Assembly: GCF_003367175.1 (NCBI RefSeq)
Contig: NZ_QRGA01000013.1
Location: forward strand, 96,824 to 160,823
Direction: 5' to 3'
DNA length: 64,000 nt
Origin: Trinickia dinghuensis
GTDB lineage: Bacteria; Pseudomonadota; Gammaproteobacteria; Burkholderiales; Burkholderiaceae
This document shows positions 25,000-33,628 of this stretch, one piece after another. Each line of letters begins with the position of its first letter. Position 1 is the first letter of the stretch. Made by a program: the position numbers and the translations under genes. Under the pieces are notes generated by a model. That model saw nothing but the letters and a program-made list of their open reading frames with translations. It made no database searches and was not told the DNA's origin.

Positions 25000-25476
25000 A
25001 TGCGTATGCCGACCGATGCCTTCCGCCGCCACGCTCATCGCCGAATACGAATCGCCCTCGCGTGCGCGCTGCTCAGCGGCGCGCGTCCCGTGCTGGCCGA
25101 CTGCTTCGACAGCGCCGCCGCCTACCAAGGCGTCAGCGCGCCGATCCTGCGCAGCATCGCCTGGGTCGAGTCGCACGGCAATCCCGACGCCGAACATCGC
25201 AACGCCAACGGCACCGTCGATATCGGCGAGCTGCAAGTGAATTCCTCGCATCTGAGCGAACTCGCGGTCTACGGAATCGACGCGCGGGCATTGCGCAACC
25301 CATGCGTCAACATCTATGTCGCCGCATGGCAATTGAAGAAGCAGATCGTCCGCTACGGCAACACCTGGGCGGCGATCGGCGCCTACCACTCGCAGACGCC
25401 TCGGCTGCGCGACGCCTACGCGCGCTTGATCCGCGCCACGCTGACGCGCTGGGGGCTGCTCGCCCAGAACCCATGA
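25000..25476 (+). CDS. T3SS-associated lytic transglycosylase (IagB/HpaH type)
   Basis: A 158-residue secreted muramidase. The ATG at 25000 has a GAGG site 7 bases upstream and opens a signal peptide of about 33 residues ending VLA. The SLT catalytic motif is IAWVESHGNPDA with the catalytic glutamate at residue 57, followed by DIGELQVNSSH and an AYHSQTP segment. Such small enzymes cut peptidoglycan to let secretion or pilus machines cross the wall; in Hrp2 systems this role belongs to HpaH/Hpa2. Since no other transglycosylase is seen near the pilus operon, it could serve both machines. It heads a same-strand run of genes reaching 29952. Confidence 0.88.
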   Translation: MRMPTDAFRRHAHRRIRIALACALLSGARPVLADCFDSAAAYQGVSAPILRSIAWVESHGNPDAEHRNANGTVDIGELQVNSSHLSELAVYGIDARALRNPCVNIYVAAWQLKKQIVRYGNTWAAIGAYHSQTPRLRDAYARLIRATLTRWGLLAQNP

Positions 25477-25515
25477 GCCTTGAGCCTTGATCCATCGCAA
25501 ACAGGAAAAACGACG

Positions 25516-26739
25516 ATGCCCCGACTACTCGTCAGTTTCTGCTACACACGCCCCTTGGGCCACGCGATCGCGCGCCTCGACACCGAGAACGGCGCGTTCG
25601 AATGGGTCGACGTAAGCAGCGTGCCGGCGCCCGTCTACGGTGCGGCGGGCCTCGTGCGCGTGGACATGCGCTACTACGCCGCGTTGCAGGTCAAGTTCGG
25701 CGAAGCCTTGGGCACCTACCTCGTCGAATTGGACGAGCAGGCTCGCGTGACGCGCGCGGCGCCGTTGCCCCATATCTATGACGCACATTCCATGATCGCG
25801 CACGGCGACGAACTATTGCTCGTCGGCAGCGGCACCAATCAAGTGTTCGCGCTCTCCTGGCCCGACGGCGGGCCGCCCGCGAGCCGCGTGTACTACGAGC
25901 AGGCGCCGGGAATCGATACACTGCATATGAATTCGCTGCAGGTTTTCGATGGCCGAGTCTATCTGTCGATGTTCGGTCCCCGGCCGGACGCCGAGTGGCA
26001 TCACGCCGACGAAGGGCAAATCCTCGATCTGAATGCCGGAGGCGCCGTCGTCGCGCGCGGTCTGCGGCATCCGCACTCGCTGACGGTGGTCGGCGATACG
26101 CTGATGTGCCTCGATTCACGCAGCGGCACGATGATTCACGTCGCGGGCGATCCGCGCTCGTCGTTTGCGCGGCTGCCCGGCTATTTGCGCGGGGCGTGCG
26201 CGGTCGACGGCCGGCTGTACGTCGGAGCGAGCGTGACGCGCAAACGCAGCAAGAGCCGCGGGACCGCGAATGCGCCTCCGGTTTCGGTGCCCTCCCCCGA
26301 CGCCCCCGCCATGCAGCGTGTCGCTGCGCCGACGGCACCGGGGATGCTTGCCTCGGACGGCTGCGGGCTGCATGTGATCGATGCTGCCGCCACCGCGTCC
26401 ACCGGTGTTTCCATGAAGCATGCCGTGCTTGATGACGCTTGCGATTGGATCGACCTATCGCCGTTCGCGCCCGAACTGTACGACGTGATTCCCTGGTACG
26501 GCGCCCCCGTGCACGGCTCGCGCCCAGCCGCCATGGAGCAGCGGTTGCGCGCCGTCAACGACGAATTCACGGATCTCGTCGGCGCGTGGCGGCGGATGCT
26601 GCTGCAACGTCTGCATATGCGCGAACTCGTGCGGGAAATCGACGCGGCCCGCAGCGATCTGCCGGCCGTTCAGCGCATTGCTGCGCTCGCGCGCGAAACC
26701 GAACGGTTCTGGTCGGCCGATTGGCCCACGGCGAACTGA
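25516..26739 (+). CDS. Beta-propeller-like protein of unknown function (DUF4915/TIGR03032-like)
   Basis: A 407-residue protein starting at the ATG at 25516 with AGGAAAA upstream. Repeated strand motifs and the sequences DTLHMNSLQVFDGRVYLSMF, RGLRHPHSLTVVGDTLMCLD and LPGYLRGACAVDGRLYVGAS resemble the TIGR03032/DUF4915 group, predicted six-bladed beta-propellers found in glycan and natural-product loci. A disordered Pro/Ala insert interrupts it near residues 255-285. The last 90 residues are helical. No signal peptide is visible, so it is likely cytoplasmic. It sits between the transglycosylase (39-base gap) and the MenD-like gene (13-base gap), in one probable operon. Confidence 0.65.
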   Translation: MPRLLVSFCYTRPLGHAIARLDTENGAFEWVDVSSVPAPVYGAAGLVRVDMRYYAALQVKFGEALGTYLVELDEQARVTRAAPLPHIYDAHSMIAHGDELLLVGSGTNQVFALSWPDGGPPASRVYYEQAPGIDTLHMNSLQVFDGRVYLSMFGPRPDAEWHHADEGQILDLNAGGAVVARGLRHPHSLTVVGDTLMCLDSRSGTMIHVAGDPRSSFARLPGYLRGACAVDGRLYVGASVTRKRSKSRGTANAPPVSVPSPDAPAMQRVAAPTAPGMLASDGCGLHVIDAAATASTGVSMKHAVLDDACDWIDLSPFAPELYDVIPWYGAPVHGSRPAAMEQRLRAVNDEFTDLVGAWRRMLLQRLHMRELVREIDAARSDLPAVQRIAALARETERFWSADWPTAN

Positions 26740-26752
26740 ACGTGGAGGGCAC

Positions 26753-28594
26753 ATGAATTTCGACAGCGATGCCCGGCATGCCACGCGCACTGCTCAGCCG
26801 TATCGGCATGCGCAAGCGATCCGCGCGACGCCCGGTCGCGCAAGCGCTCCCCGTGAAGAATACACGCTCAATGACGTCTGGATAGGCGTGGTTCTCGACG
26901 CCCTTGCCGAAGCCGGAGTGCGGCGCGTCGTGCTATGTCCCGGCGGACGTTCGGCGTTGATGGTGCTGGCGGTGCATGAAGACGCGCGCTTCACGGCCCC
27001 GCTCGTCGCCAACGACGAGCGCAGCGCCGCGTTCGCGGTGCTCGGCATGATCCGCGCCGGCGGCGAACCGGCCGCGATCGTCACCACCTCGGGCAGCGCA
27101 GTGGCCAACGTGGTGCCGGCCCTCACCGAGGCACACGAGTGCGCGCTTCCGCTCGTGCTCGTGAGCTGCGACCGTCCGCGCTCGCTGCGCAACACCGGCT
27201 TCGGCCAGATGATCGACCACATCGGCGCCTGCCGATCGTTCACGCGAGCGAGCGTCGATCTACCCGACCCCGCCGCCGATCCGGCCTCGCTCATCGCGCT
27301 CAAGGACACGTTGACGGATGCGCTCGCCGCAAGCGGCGGCAGATTTCCCGGCCCGGTGCACATCAACGTCCCGCTCGACGGCTATTTCGACTCGTCCGAA
27401 TCGGCTCCGGTCGAGCCGGAACTCGCGCGAAAGGCGCGCTCGCTTCCGGCAAGCGCCGGTGCGCGGGCCGCTCCCAGCCGAAGGAACGTCGACGTGCAGG
27501 CACTATGCGCGCGGCTCGGCATCCACAGCGCGATGCGTGCGCTCGTGATCGCCGGCCCCGACTGCGGTGTGCCGCCCGACACGCTTCGTGCGTTCGTGGC
27601 CGAGGCAGGACTGCCGGTTTTTGCCGACACGTCCAGCGGCCTGCGCGGCAGCGGGCTCGCCACGGTGCTGAACGGGCACGATGCGCTCACCTCGCCGGAG
27701 GCCGCATCGCTACCGCCACCCGAGCTGGTGATTCGCTTCGGCCTCGCGCCGGTCATGCCCGCCGTGCAGCGCTATCTGCTCGCGCATCCTTGCGCCACGC
27801 TGAAAGTGTCCCGCGTGCCGTGCTCGGCCGACTATCTTCATCCGCATTTCGAAGCGCTGGTCGCGCCGACGCGCGCGGTCCTGCTCGAGACCGCGAACGA
27901 GTTCAGCGGCGGCAACCCGCACTGGCTCGCCGCGTGGCAGGCGGCGGCATCCGCCGCCGCGCGGCAGCGGAATGCGATCGTCGATCGGCTCGGCTGGGGC
28001 GAGCTGCCCGCGCTGCGAACGGCGCTCGCACACGATGGATTCGCGTTCATGCATCTAGCCAACTCGACGCCGATCCGCCACGCGGATTTACTGTATGCAA
28101 CGCGTGCAAAACCACAGGCGGTCTATAGCAATCGTGGCGTATGGGGGATCGACGGCACGCTTGGCACGTTCGTCGGCGAAGCGCACGCGCGAGGGGACGC
28201 CGGGCTTCTGCTCGTCGGCGATCTGGCGTTCCTGCACGACCTGCCCGCGCTCGCACTTGCGCAGCGGCTCGCAACCAGCGCTTGCCTCTGCGTGATCAAC
28301 AACGGCGGCGGTGCGATCTTCGACTTCCTGCCGCTCTCGCGGCGGCCGCACTACGACGTGGCGGTCCGCAATCCACACGCCTTCGATGCCGAGCACATCG
28401 CCGCCGGCTTTGGGCTGCCGTACGCGCTAGCCGACAACATCGAGTCGCTGCGCGCCGCGCTCGACGCCGCATGCGCGCATCCGGGCGCGAGCGTGGTCGA
28501 AGTACGGGTGCCGCCCGGCTCGGCGCTTGCCGGCATGCGCGCAGTCGGTGCCGCCCGGCCGACGGCCCACACCATATCCCTACCTGGCCGATAA
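26753..28594 (+). CDS. MenD-like thiamine-diphosphate enzyme
   Basis: A 613-residue ThDP enzyme with strong MenD character. The Pyr-domain glutamate lies in ANDERSAAFAVLG, followed by TTSGSAVANVVPAL and SCDRPRSLRNTG. The MenD substrate segment SNRGVWGIDGTLGTF is present, and the metal/ThDP motif runs from GD (489-490) to NN (516-517) in CVINNGGGAIFDFLP. MenD condenses 2-oxoglutarate with isochorismate in menaquinone synthesis. No other men genes are here and Burkholderiaceae normally use ubiquinone, so a specialised carboligation is more likely. The start has GGAGG just upstream. It sits in tight array with the propeller and pyruvyl transferase genes. Confidence 0.85.
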   Translation: MNFDSDARHATRTAQPYRHAQAIRATPGRASAPREEYTLNDVWIGVVLDALAEAGVRRVVLCPGGRSALMVLAVHEDARFTAPLVANDERSAAFAVLGMIRAGGEPAAIVTTSGSAVANVVPALTEAHECALPLVLVSCDRPRSLRNTGFGQMIDHIGACRSFTRASVDLPDPAADPASLIALKDTLTDALAASGGRFPGPVHINVPLDGYFDSSESAPVEPELARKARSLPASAGARAAPSRRNVDVQALCARLGIHSAMRALVIAGPDCGVPPDTLRAFVAEAGLPVFADTSSGLRGSGLATVLNGHDALTSPEAASLPPPELVIRFGLAPVMPAVQRYLLAHPCATLKVSRVPCSADYLHPHFEALVAPTRAVLLETANEFSGGNPHWLAAWQAAASAAARQRNAIVDRLGWGELPALRTALAHDGFAFMHLANSTPIRHADLLYATRAKPQAVYSNRGVWGIDGTLGTFVGEAHARGDAGLLLVGDLAFLHDLPALALAQRLATSACLCVINNGGGAIFDFLPLSRRPHYDVAVRNPHAFDAEHIAAGFGLPYALADNIESLRAALDAACAHPGASVVEVRVPPGSALAGMRAVGAARPTAHTISLPGR

Positions 28595-28605
28595 GGAACC
28601 GTCCG

Positions 28606-29952
28606 ATGACCGCCTTGATGCGTGCCCCGGGCTCGCGCGAACAGCGCTTTCTGACCGCGCTCGATCCCGATGCGCTGTTCCTCGACGACATGCTCGAACT
28701 GATCGAGCGCGCCCGCGTGCGCGGACCGCGGCGCCGCGCACGCGACGGCGCGCTGCGCGTTTTGCTGCTCGGCTATGTCGGCGCCGGCAACACGGGCGCC
28801 GACGTGCGCGCGATCGAGGTGATCCGGCAGTTGCGCCGGACGTTCGCCCGACAGGCGATCACGGTGACGCTGCTCGCCATCGGCGACTTGCTCGACCATC
28901 CCGAGCTGGCCGGCGTTCATCGCTTCGTGCCGTCCACGCCGTATCTGCCCGACGCGCTCGATGCGGCGCTGCCCGATTTCGACCTGGTGCTCAACATCGA
29001 AGGCTCCACCTACACGTCGCGCTTCTCCGACACGCTCGCCGCCACGCTAATCGGCGGCATCTCGCTTGCCGATGCGCATGGCGCGCTCGCCTGCGCCTAT
29101 GGCGCAGACGCAGGCACGATGACCGAGCGGCTCAGCGCGTTCGTGGCGTCGTCCGCCTCCGGCGCGCTGATTTACTGCCGCAGCCGCGGCGCCTTGGAAC
29201 GGCTCGGCACACTCGGCCTCGCGCCCCTGCCCGGCGCGGACCCCGCTTGGCGCTACCGCGCTTCGCCGAATACGCTGCCGACGGCGCCTCGCCGCTTCGC
29301 GGCGCTCTGCCCGAACAATCCCTACTGGTGGCCCGTGGTGACCGACGGGCGCCGCGCACTGGCATTGCCTCGCGGGAGTGCCGGCTCGCCGCCGCGTCAC
29401 GGCCCATTCACTTTCCACACCTGGGACGAGGCGCGCGCGCGAAGCTTTGCCCGATATGCGGACGGCTACGCGCTGCTCGCGAGGGCGTTGCGCCGCCGCG
29501 GGATCGAGCCCGTACTCGTGGCCATGGAGCGCGGCGATATCGCCGCCTGCGAAGCGATCGCCGCACGCTTGCCGGACCCGCCGCAAATCGTCGCGCGTCC
29601 GCGCGCGGCCATCGACACGGTGCTCTCGACACTCGCCCGAGCATGCTGCGTCGTCACGACGCGCTATCACGCCGCGCTGTTCGCGATGGCGCACGGCGTT
29701 CCCGTATTCGGCGTATCGATGGACGAGCGCATCGCCCAACTGTTCGACGACACGCAACTGCCCGAATGTGTGTTCGCCTGCGACGACCCGCGGTTTGCCT
29801 CGAACGTGCTCGAACGGATCGACGCCGACGCGCTGCGCTCGCCCGAACGGCTCTTGAACGCCTACGCAGCCTTGGCCGCAACCCAGATTGAGCGCCTCGA
29901 CGGGATGGCAACGCGCCTCGCGGACGCACTCGAAAAACGCAAGGCGGGCTGA
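28606..29952 (+). CDS. Polysaccharide pyruvyl transferase family protein
   Basis: A 448-residue protein with AAGGAA upstream of the ATG. The N-terminal half begins with LLLGYVGAGNTGADVRAIEV, the glycine-rich opening of the PS_pyruv_trans (CsaB/WcaK) family, and the C-terminal half ends with VVTTRYHAALFAMAHGVPVFGVS, its donor-site signature. Family members add pyruvate ketals from phosphoenolpyruvate to sugars, though some have other acceptors. It is the last gene of the 25.0-29.95 kb run, 11 bases after the MenD-like gene, and meets the T3SS operon end to end with an 17-base gap. Its acceptor may be the product of the neighbouring enzymes; that is inference. Confidence 0.85.
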   Translation: MTALMRAPGSREQRFLTALDPDALFLDDMLELIERARVRGPRRRARDGALRVLLLGYVGAGNTGADVRAIEVIRQLRRTFARQAITVTLLAIGDLLDHPELAGVHRFVPSTPYLPDALDAALPDFDLVLNIEGSTYTSRFSDTLAATLIGGISLADAHGALACAYGADAGTMTERLSAFVASSASGALIYCRSRGALERLGTLGLAPLPGADPAWRYRASPNTLPTAPRRFAALCPNNPYWWPVVTDGRRALALPRGSAGSPPRHGPFTFHTWDEARARSFARYADGYALLARALRRRGIEPVLVAMERGDIAACEAIAARLPDPPQIVARPRAAIDTVLSTLARACCVVTTRYHAALFAMAHGVPVFGVSMDERIAQLFDDTQLPECVFACDDPRFASNVLERIDADALRSPERLLNAYAALAATQIERLDGMATRLADALEKRKAG

Positions 29953-29969
29953 GAGCTGAGGTCTCGATC

Positions 29970-30782
29970 TCAATGCCCGCCGAGGGCGGCTTTGAGCACG
30001 TCGGCGATATGCAGCAGCGAAAGCTGATCGCGCACCTGTTCGATGAACGTGCCGATCAGCAGCGCCAGCAACAGCACGGCGAGCCCGCCCTTGATGGGCT
30101 GACTCAGTTCCATCAGATCGAGCTTTTGCGCGGTACGCGCAACGAGCGCCAGCCCCACGTCGACGAGCAGCAGCAGCATCACGGCCGGCGCCGCCAGCTT
30201 CGCGATCGAGATCATCAGCGAGTCGGTCTGCTTGAGCGCGAACGATGCGATGATTTCGGCCGGGACCGGCGTGAACCGATCCACCGGAAGCCAGCGGTAC
30301 GACTGAAAGATCGCGCCGAGCAGGAAGGTCATCCCGCCCAGCGTCCAAAACGCCATCGACGCGCACAGGCTCATCAGCGTCGAGGTCAGCGAGGTCTGCT
30401 GGCCTTGGCTCGGATTGACCATCTGGATGTGGTTGTAGCCGGTCACATCGTCGATATACGCGCCGACCGACTCGGCGAGCCAGAACACGCGCGACGCGAG
30501 AAACGCGATGACGAGCCCCACCACCGCCTCCTTCGCGGCCACCTCGACGAGGTACAACCCGTGCAGCCGCGGCATCAGCCCCCGCTGGCCGAATGCGACG
30601 AAGCCGCCCCACAGCGCGACGATCGCGGTCCGCGTGACGCCCTGCAATACGTTGTCGCCCGTCGGCGGAAACACGATCATGACGACCATGATGCGCACCG
30701 AGCACAGCGTGACGAGGATGAACAGCGTCATCAGCGAACTGCCGATCTGTTCGAGCCCGCCGAAATAGTCGAACGGATTCAT
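29970..30782 (-). CDS. sctT: T3SS export apparatus protein SctT
   Basis: A 270-residue inner-membrane protein of the FliR/HrcT/SpaR family, part of the SctRST export gate. It starts at the ATG at 30782, inside an ATGA overlap with sctO. Hydrophobic spans cover most of the sequence; the family motif GYNHIQMVNPSQGQQTS and the C-terminal AVLLLALLIGTFIEQVRDQL are clear. It is the last gene of the leftward hrpB-type operon, exactly where hrcT (hrpB8) lies in Xanthomonas and Ralstonia. Confidence 0.93.
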   Translation of the reverse strand: MNPFDYFGGLEQIGSSLMTLFILVTLCSVRIMVVMIVFPPTGDNVLQGVTRTAIVALWGGFVAFGQRGLMPRLHGLYLVEVAAKEAVVGLVIAFLASRVFWLAESVGAYIDDVTGYNHIQMVNPSQGQQTSLTSTLMSLCASMAFWTLGGMTFLLGAIFQSYRWLPVDRFTPVPAEIIASFALKQTDSLMISIAKLAAPAVMLLLLVDVGLALVARTAQKLDLMELSQPIKGGLAVLLLALLIGTFIEQVRDQLSLLHIADVLKAALGGH

Positions 30783-31312
30783 CGTCCCCCTCCCGCCCGC
30801 ACCGTCCCATTCGATGCCCGGCCGGCAAGACGCCGCGTGCCGACCATGTCCTCCGCCTCCTCGTCCTGCCGATCCGCGTCCTCTCGTTCCGCTTGCGCCC
30901 GCGATTGAGCCAAACGCGCCTCGCATTGGCGAACGCGCGCATCGTTGCGCATGATTTCGTTGCGCGTGCCGGCGATGCCCGCTTCGATTCGCTCCAGCGC
31001 CTCGCGCGCCTGCGTCACCGCCGCGGCCTGCGCGCGACAACGCGTTTGCGCATCGTCGCGCTGCGCCTGCCAGCCGAGCAGCGTGTCGATACGCACCGGC
31101 CGGCGGCCGGTCTGGAGCGAATCGATGCGCGCCGCGTGCGCCGCAACGGTATCGTCGAGGCGCGCCAGCTCGTCCTCGCGAATTCGCACCGCCTCGCAGG
31201 CCTCGTCGCGCTGCGTGCGCTCTTCTCCGAGCCGCGCGCGCAGCGTCTCGTCGGCGCGGCGCAGCCGCTGCACGATCGCGCCCAGCGCGTGGTCGATCCG
31301 AGCGCGCGTCAT
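30779..31312 (-). CDS. sctO: T3SS stalk protein SctO (HrpB7-like)
   Basis: A 177-residue protein that is almost entirely charged coiled coil (LRARLGEERTQRDEACEAVR, then QAREALERIEAGIAGTRNEI). SctO proteins bridge the ATPase hexamer and the export gate, as FliJ and the F1 gamma subunit do. Sequence conservation in this family is low; assignment rests on size, coiled-coil character and position between sctN and sctT. It overlaps both neighbours by 4 bases. The C-terminal 30 residues are Gly/Arg-rich and probably flexible. Confidence 0.82.
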   Translation of the reverse strand: MTRARIDHALGAIVQRLRRADETLRARLGEERTQRDEACEAVRIREDELARLDDTVAAHAARIDSLQTGRRPVRIDTLLGWQAQRDDAQTRCRAQAAAVTQAREALERIEAGIAGTRNEIMRNDARVRQCEARLAQSRAQAEREDADRQDEEAEDMVGTRRLAGRASNGTVRAGGGR

Positions 31313-32682
31313 AGGCCGAGCATCTGCAATTGGTCGAGCGTGTCCTCGCGCCCACAGACTTCATCGACCGGCTGAGAAAGAAACGCGCGAATCGCATCGA
31401 TCGAGCGCACCGCGTCGTCCGCCACGGGATCGTTTCCCTCGCGGTATTCGCCGAGCGCAATCAGCGTCTCGATGTCGCGGTGCTTCGCCATCAGCCGGCG
31501 CACTCGTGCCGCGGACTCGCGATGCTCCGCGTCGGTGACCTGCGGCATCACGCGAGATAGGCTCGCCAGCACGTCGATTGCGGGGTATTGGTTTCGCGCG
31601 GCAATCTCGCGCGAGAGGATCATGTGGCCGTCCAAAATCCCGCGCACTTCCTCGGCGATCGGATCGCCCGCGCTTTCGTCCTCGGCCAGCACCGTATAGA
31701 GCGCGGTGATCGAGCCGTGCTCCGAAAGCCCGGCACGCTCGAGCAGACGCGGCAACTCGGCGAAGATCGACGGCGGAAAGCCGCGCCGAGCCGGCGGTTC
31801 GCCCGCGGCCAGGCCGATTTCGCGCTGCGCCCGGGCAAAGCGCGTCAGCGAATCCATCATCAGCAAGACGCGCTTGCCGGCATCGCGGAAGTATTCGGCG
31901 ATCGCAGTGGCCGCATAGGCGGCCTTGGCCCGCTCGATCGACGAACGATCCGACGTTGCACACACGACGATGGAGCGCGCCATGCCGTCCGGACCGAGAA
32001 TCTGCTCGACGAACTCGCGCACTTCGCGGCCCCGTTCGCCGATGAGCGCAATCACGTTCAGGTCGCAGCGCGTGCCGCGCGCGAACATCCCCATCAGCGT
32101 ACTCTTGCCGACGCCCGCCGGGGCGAAGATCCCCATCCGCTGTCCTTCTCCGAGCGTCATCAGCGCATCGACCACGCGCACGCCGGTGTCGAGGCGCTCC
32201 TCGAGCAGCGGCCGCGTCATCGGGCTCGGCGGATCGGCGTGAATCGGGCGGTACTCCGCGGCGTCGATCGGGCCCCGCCCGTCGAGCGGATTTCCCATGC
32301 TATCGATCACGCGTCCGAACAGCACGTCGCCGACCGGCACGGTCAACGGCCGCCGCAGCGGTACCACCCGCGTCTCGCGTGAGAGCGCCCCCGCGCGGCC
32401 GAACGGCGAGAGCAGCGCGGTTTCGCGCGCAAAGCCGACCACTTCCGCGTATTGCAACAGCGCGCCGCTCGCGCCGCGCAGTTCGCAGAGTTCTCCGAGT
32501 TCGACGTCGACGCCGCCCACGCGCAACAGCGTGCCGATCGCCTCGAGCACCTTGCCCTGCGCCGAGATCGGGGAATGCCGGTTCAACTCGACAGCGATCG
32601 TGTCGGTCAGCTGATCGAGTTCCTCGCGGGTTTCAGGGTCGGCGGCCCAGGCCGGTTCGGCATCGTTCATTCGATCACCCAT
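31309..32682 (-). CDS. sctN: T3SS ATPase SctN
   Basis: A 457-residue F1-beta/FliI-like ATPase that unfolds and dechaperones substrates at the sorting platform. Walker A reads APAGVGKST near residues 187-195. Walker B LLMMDSLTRFARAQRE and the GYPPS-like loop (here RRGFPPSIFAELPRLLERAG) follow. I use the ATG at 32682, with GGAA upstream and an 8-base overlap with sctL; an ATG at 32670 is possible. It corresponds to hrcN (hrpB6) in Hrp2 clusters. Confidence 0.95.
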   Translation of the reverse strand: MGDRMNDAEPAWAADPETREELDQLTDTIAVELNRHSPISAQGKVLEAIGTLLRVGGVDVELGELCELRGASGALLQYAEVVGFARETALLSPFGRAGALSRETRVVPLRRPLTVPVGDVLFGRVIDSMGNPLDGRGPIDAAEYRPIHADPPSPMTRPLLEERLDTGVRVVDALMTLGEGQRMGIFAPAGVGKSTLMGMFARGTRCDLNVIALIGERGREVREFVEQILGPDGMARSIVVCATSDRSSIERAKAAYAATAIAEYFRDAGKRVLLMMDSLTRFARAQREIGLAAGEPPARRGFPPSIFAELPRLLERAGLSEHGSITALYTVLAEDESAGDPIAEEVRGILDGHMILSREIAARNQYPAIDVLASLSRVMPQVTDAEHRESAARVRRLMAKHRDIETLIALGEYREGNDPVADDAVRSIDAIRAFLSQPVDEVCGREDTLDQLQMLGL

Positions 32683-33628
32683 GCGTTTCCAGCACGTTCC
32701 AATCCGGCGCGCCGTCGCTGTCCGCATCGTCGGCGTTCGTGTCGTCATCATCATCGTCCGGGACGTCATCGGCGTCGTTGCCAAGCCGCGCTTCGTCGGC
32801 CTCGATGCCGTCCGGAACCGCACTCGGCGGCTCGCCATCCGTGCCCGCCACCGGATCGCGCGCATCCCCGTCATCGCCGTCATCCCCACGCCGCCCCTCG
32901 CGCTCGGCCCGGCCGGCGCGCCGCACGGCACGCTCCACCGCGGTGCGCACCGCATCGAGCTGGACCCGAAGGCTGGCGTCGACCGACCCGATATCCGTCT
33001 CGCACAGACACGCCCCCGGTTCGAGCGAGGAATCGGCGCTGACAGTCAGCGCAACGGCGCGCCCGAGTTCGTGCCAGCGCTCGGCGGCGCCTTCGAATGC
33101 GAGCGCGGCCGCCTCATGCTCGTCCGGATGAACGTGGACGCGCAGATAGCTGCCGCCGTCGACGATCCGCTCGACCGCTTCAGTGGCGCGGGCAAACAGC
33201 GCGGCGGGCGATTCCGTTGTGACGATCTTCTCGACCGCGCCCACCACGAGTTCGGCAATCCGCGAGCTCAACGAGCGCTGCATCGCGTGCCGCTGGGCGA
33301 GCTGGCGAGCCGTCCGCCCGTACCAATCGGCGAGCGCGTCGCGGCGCCCTGCCTCGTAGCCGCGCTCGTGCGCCGTATCGCACTCGCGCTGCGCGGCCTC
33401 GTGCAACGCTTGCGCGTCGCCGGCCGCCTGCGCGATCAGCGCGGCCGCTTCCTCTTGGGCAGCGGCGAGGATTTCGCGATGCTGCCGCGCAAGCGCCAAG
33501 CAGCCTTCATCGAGTTCGACGAGTTGCGCGAGCGTCTCGCGCCGCACCACCGCTCCCTCCACGCCGACGCCGATCCGTTCGCCGCACGAGAGCGGCTCGG
33601 AAACGTGCCTTCTGAGCCAAACGATCAT
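32675..33628 (-). CDS. sctL: T3SS ATPase stator SctL with acidic C-terminal extension
   Basis: A 317-residue protein of the HrpB5/HrcL/FliH family, the stator that links the ATPase to the SctQ/SctK platform. The central part is a Glu/Ala-rich helix (AAAQEEAAALIAQAAGDAQA) then the globular domain with VHVHPDEHEAAALAFEG and LEPGACLCETDIGSVDASL. The usual protein ends around there, but here about 70 further residues follow, very rich in Asp and Gly (a run of six Asp near residue 290). That tail is unusual. The ATGA overlap with sctK fixes the start. Confidence 0.9.
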   Translation of the reverse strand: MIVWLRRHVSEPLSCGERIGVGVEGAVVRRETLAQLVELDEGCLALARQHREILAAAQEEAAALIAQAAGDAQALHEAAQRECDTAHERGYEAGRRDALADWYGRTARQLAQRHAMQRSLSSRIAELVVGAVEKIVTTESPAALFARATEAVERIVDGGSYLRVHVHPDEHEAAALAFEGAAERWHELGRAVALTVSADSSLEPGACLCETDIGSVDASLRVQLDAVRTAVERAVRRAGRAEREGRRGDDGDDGDARDPVAGTDGEPPSAVPDGIEADEARLGNDADDVPDDDDDDTNADDADSDGAPDWNVLETHG

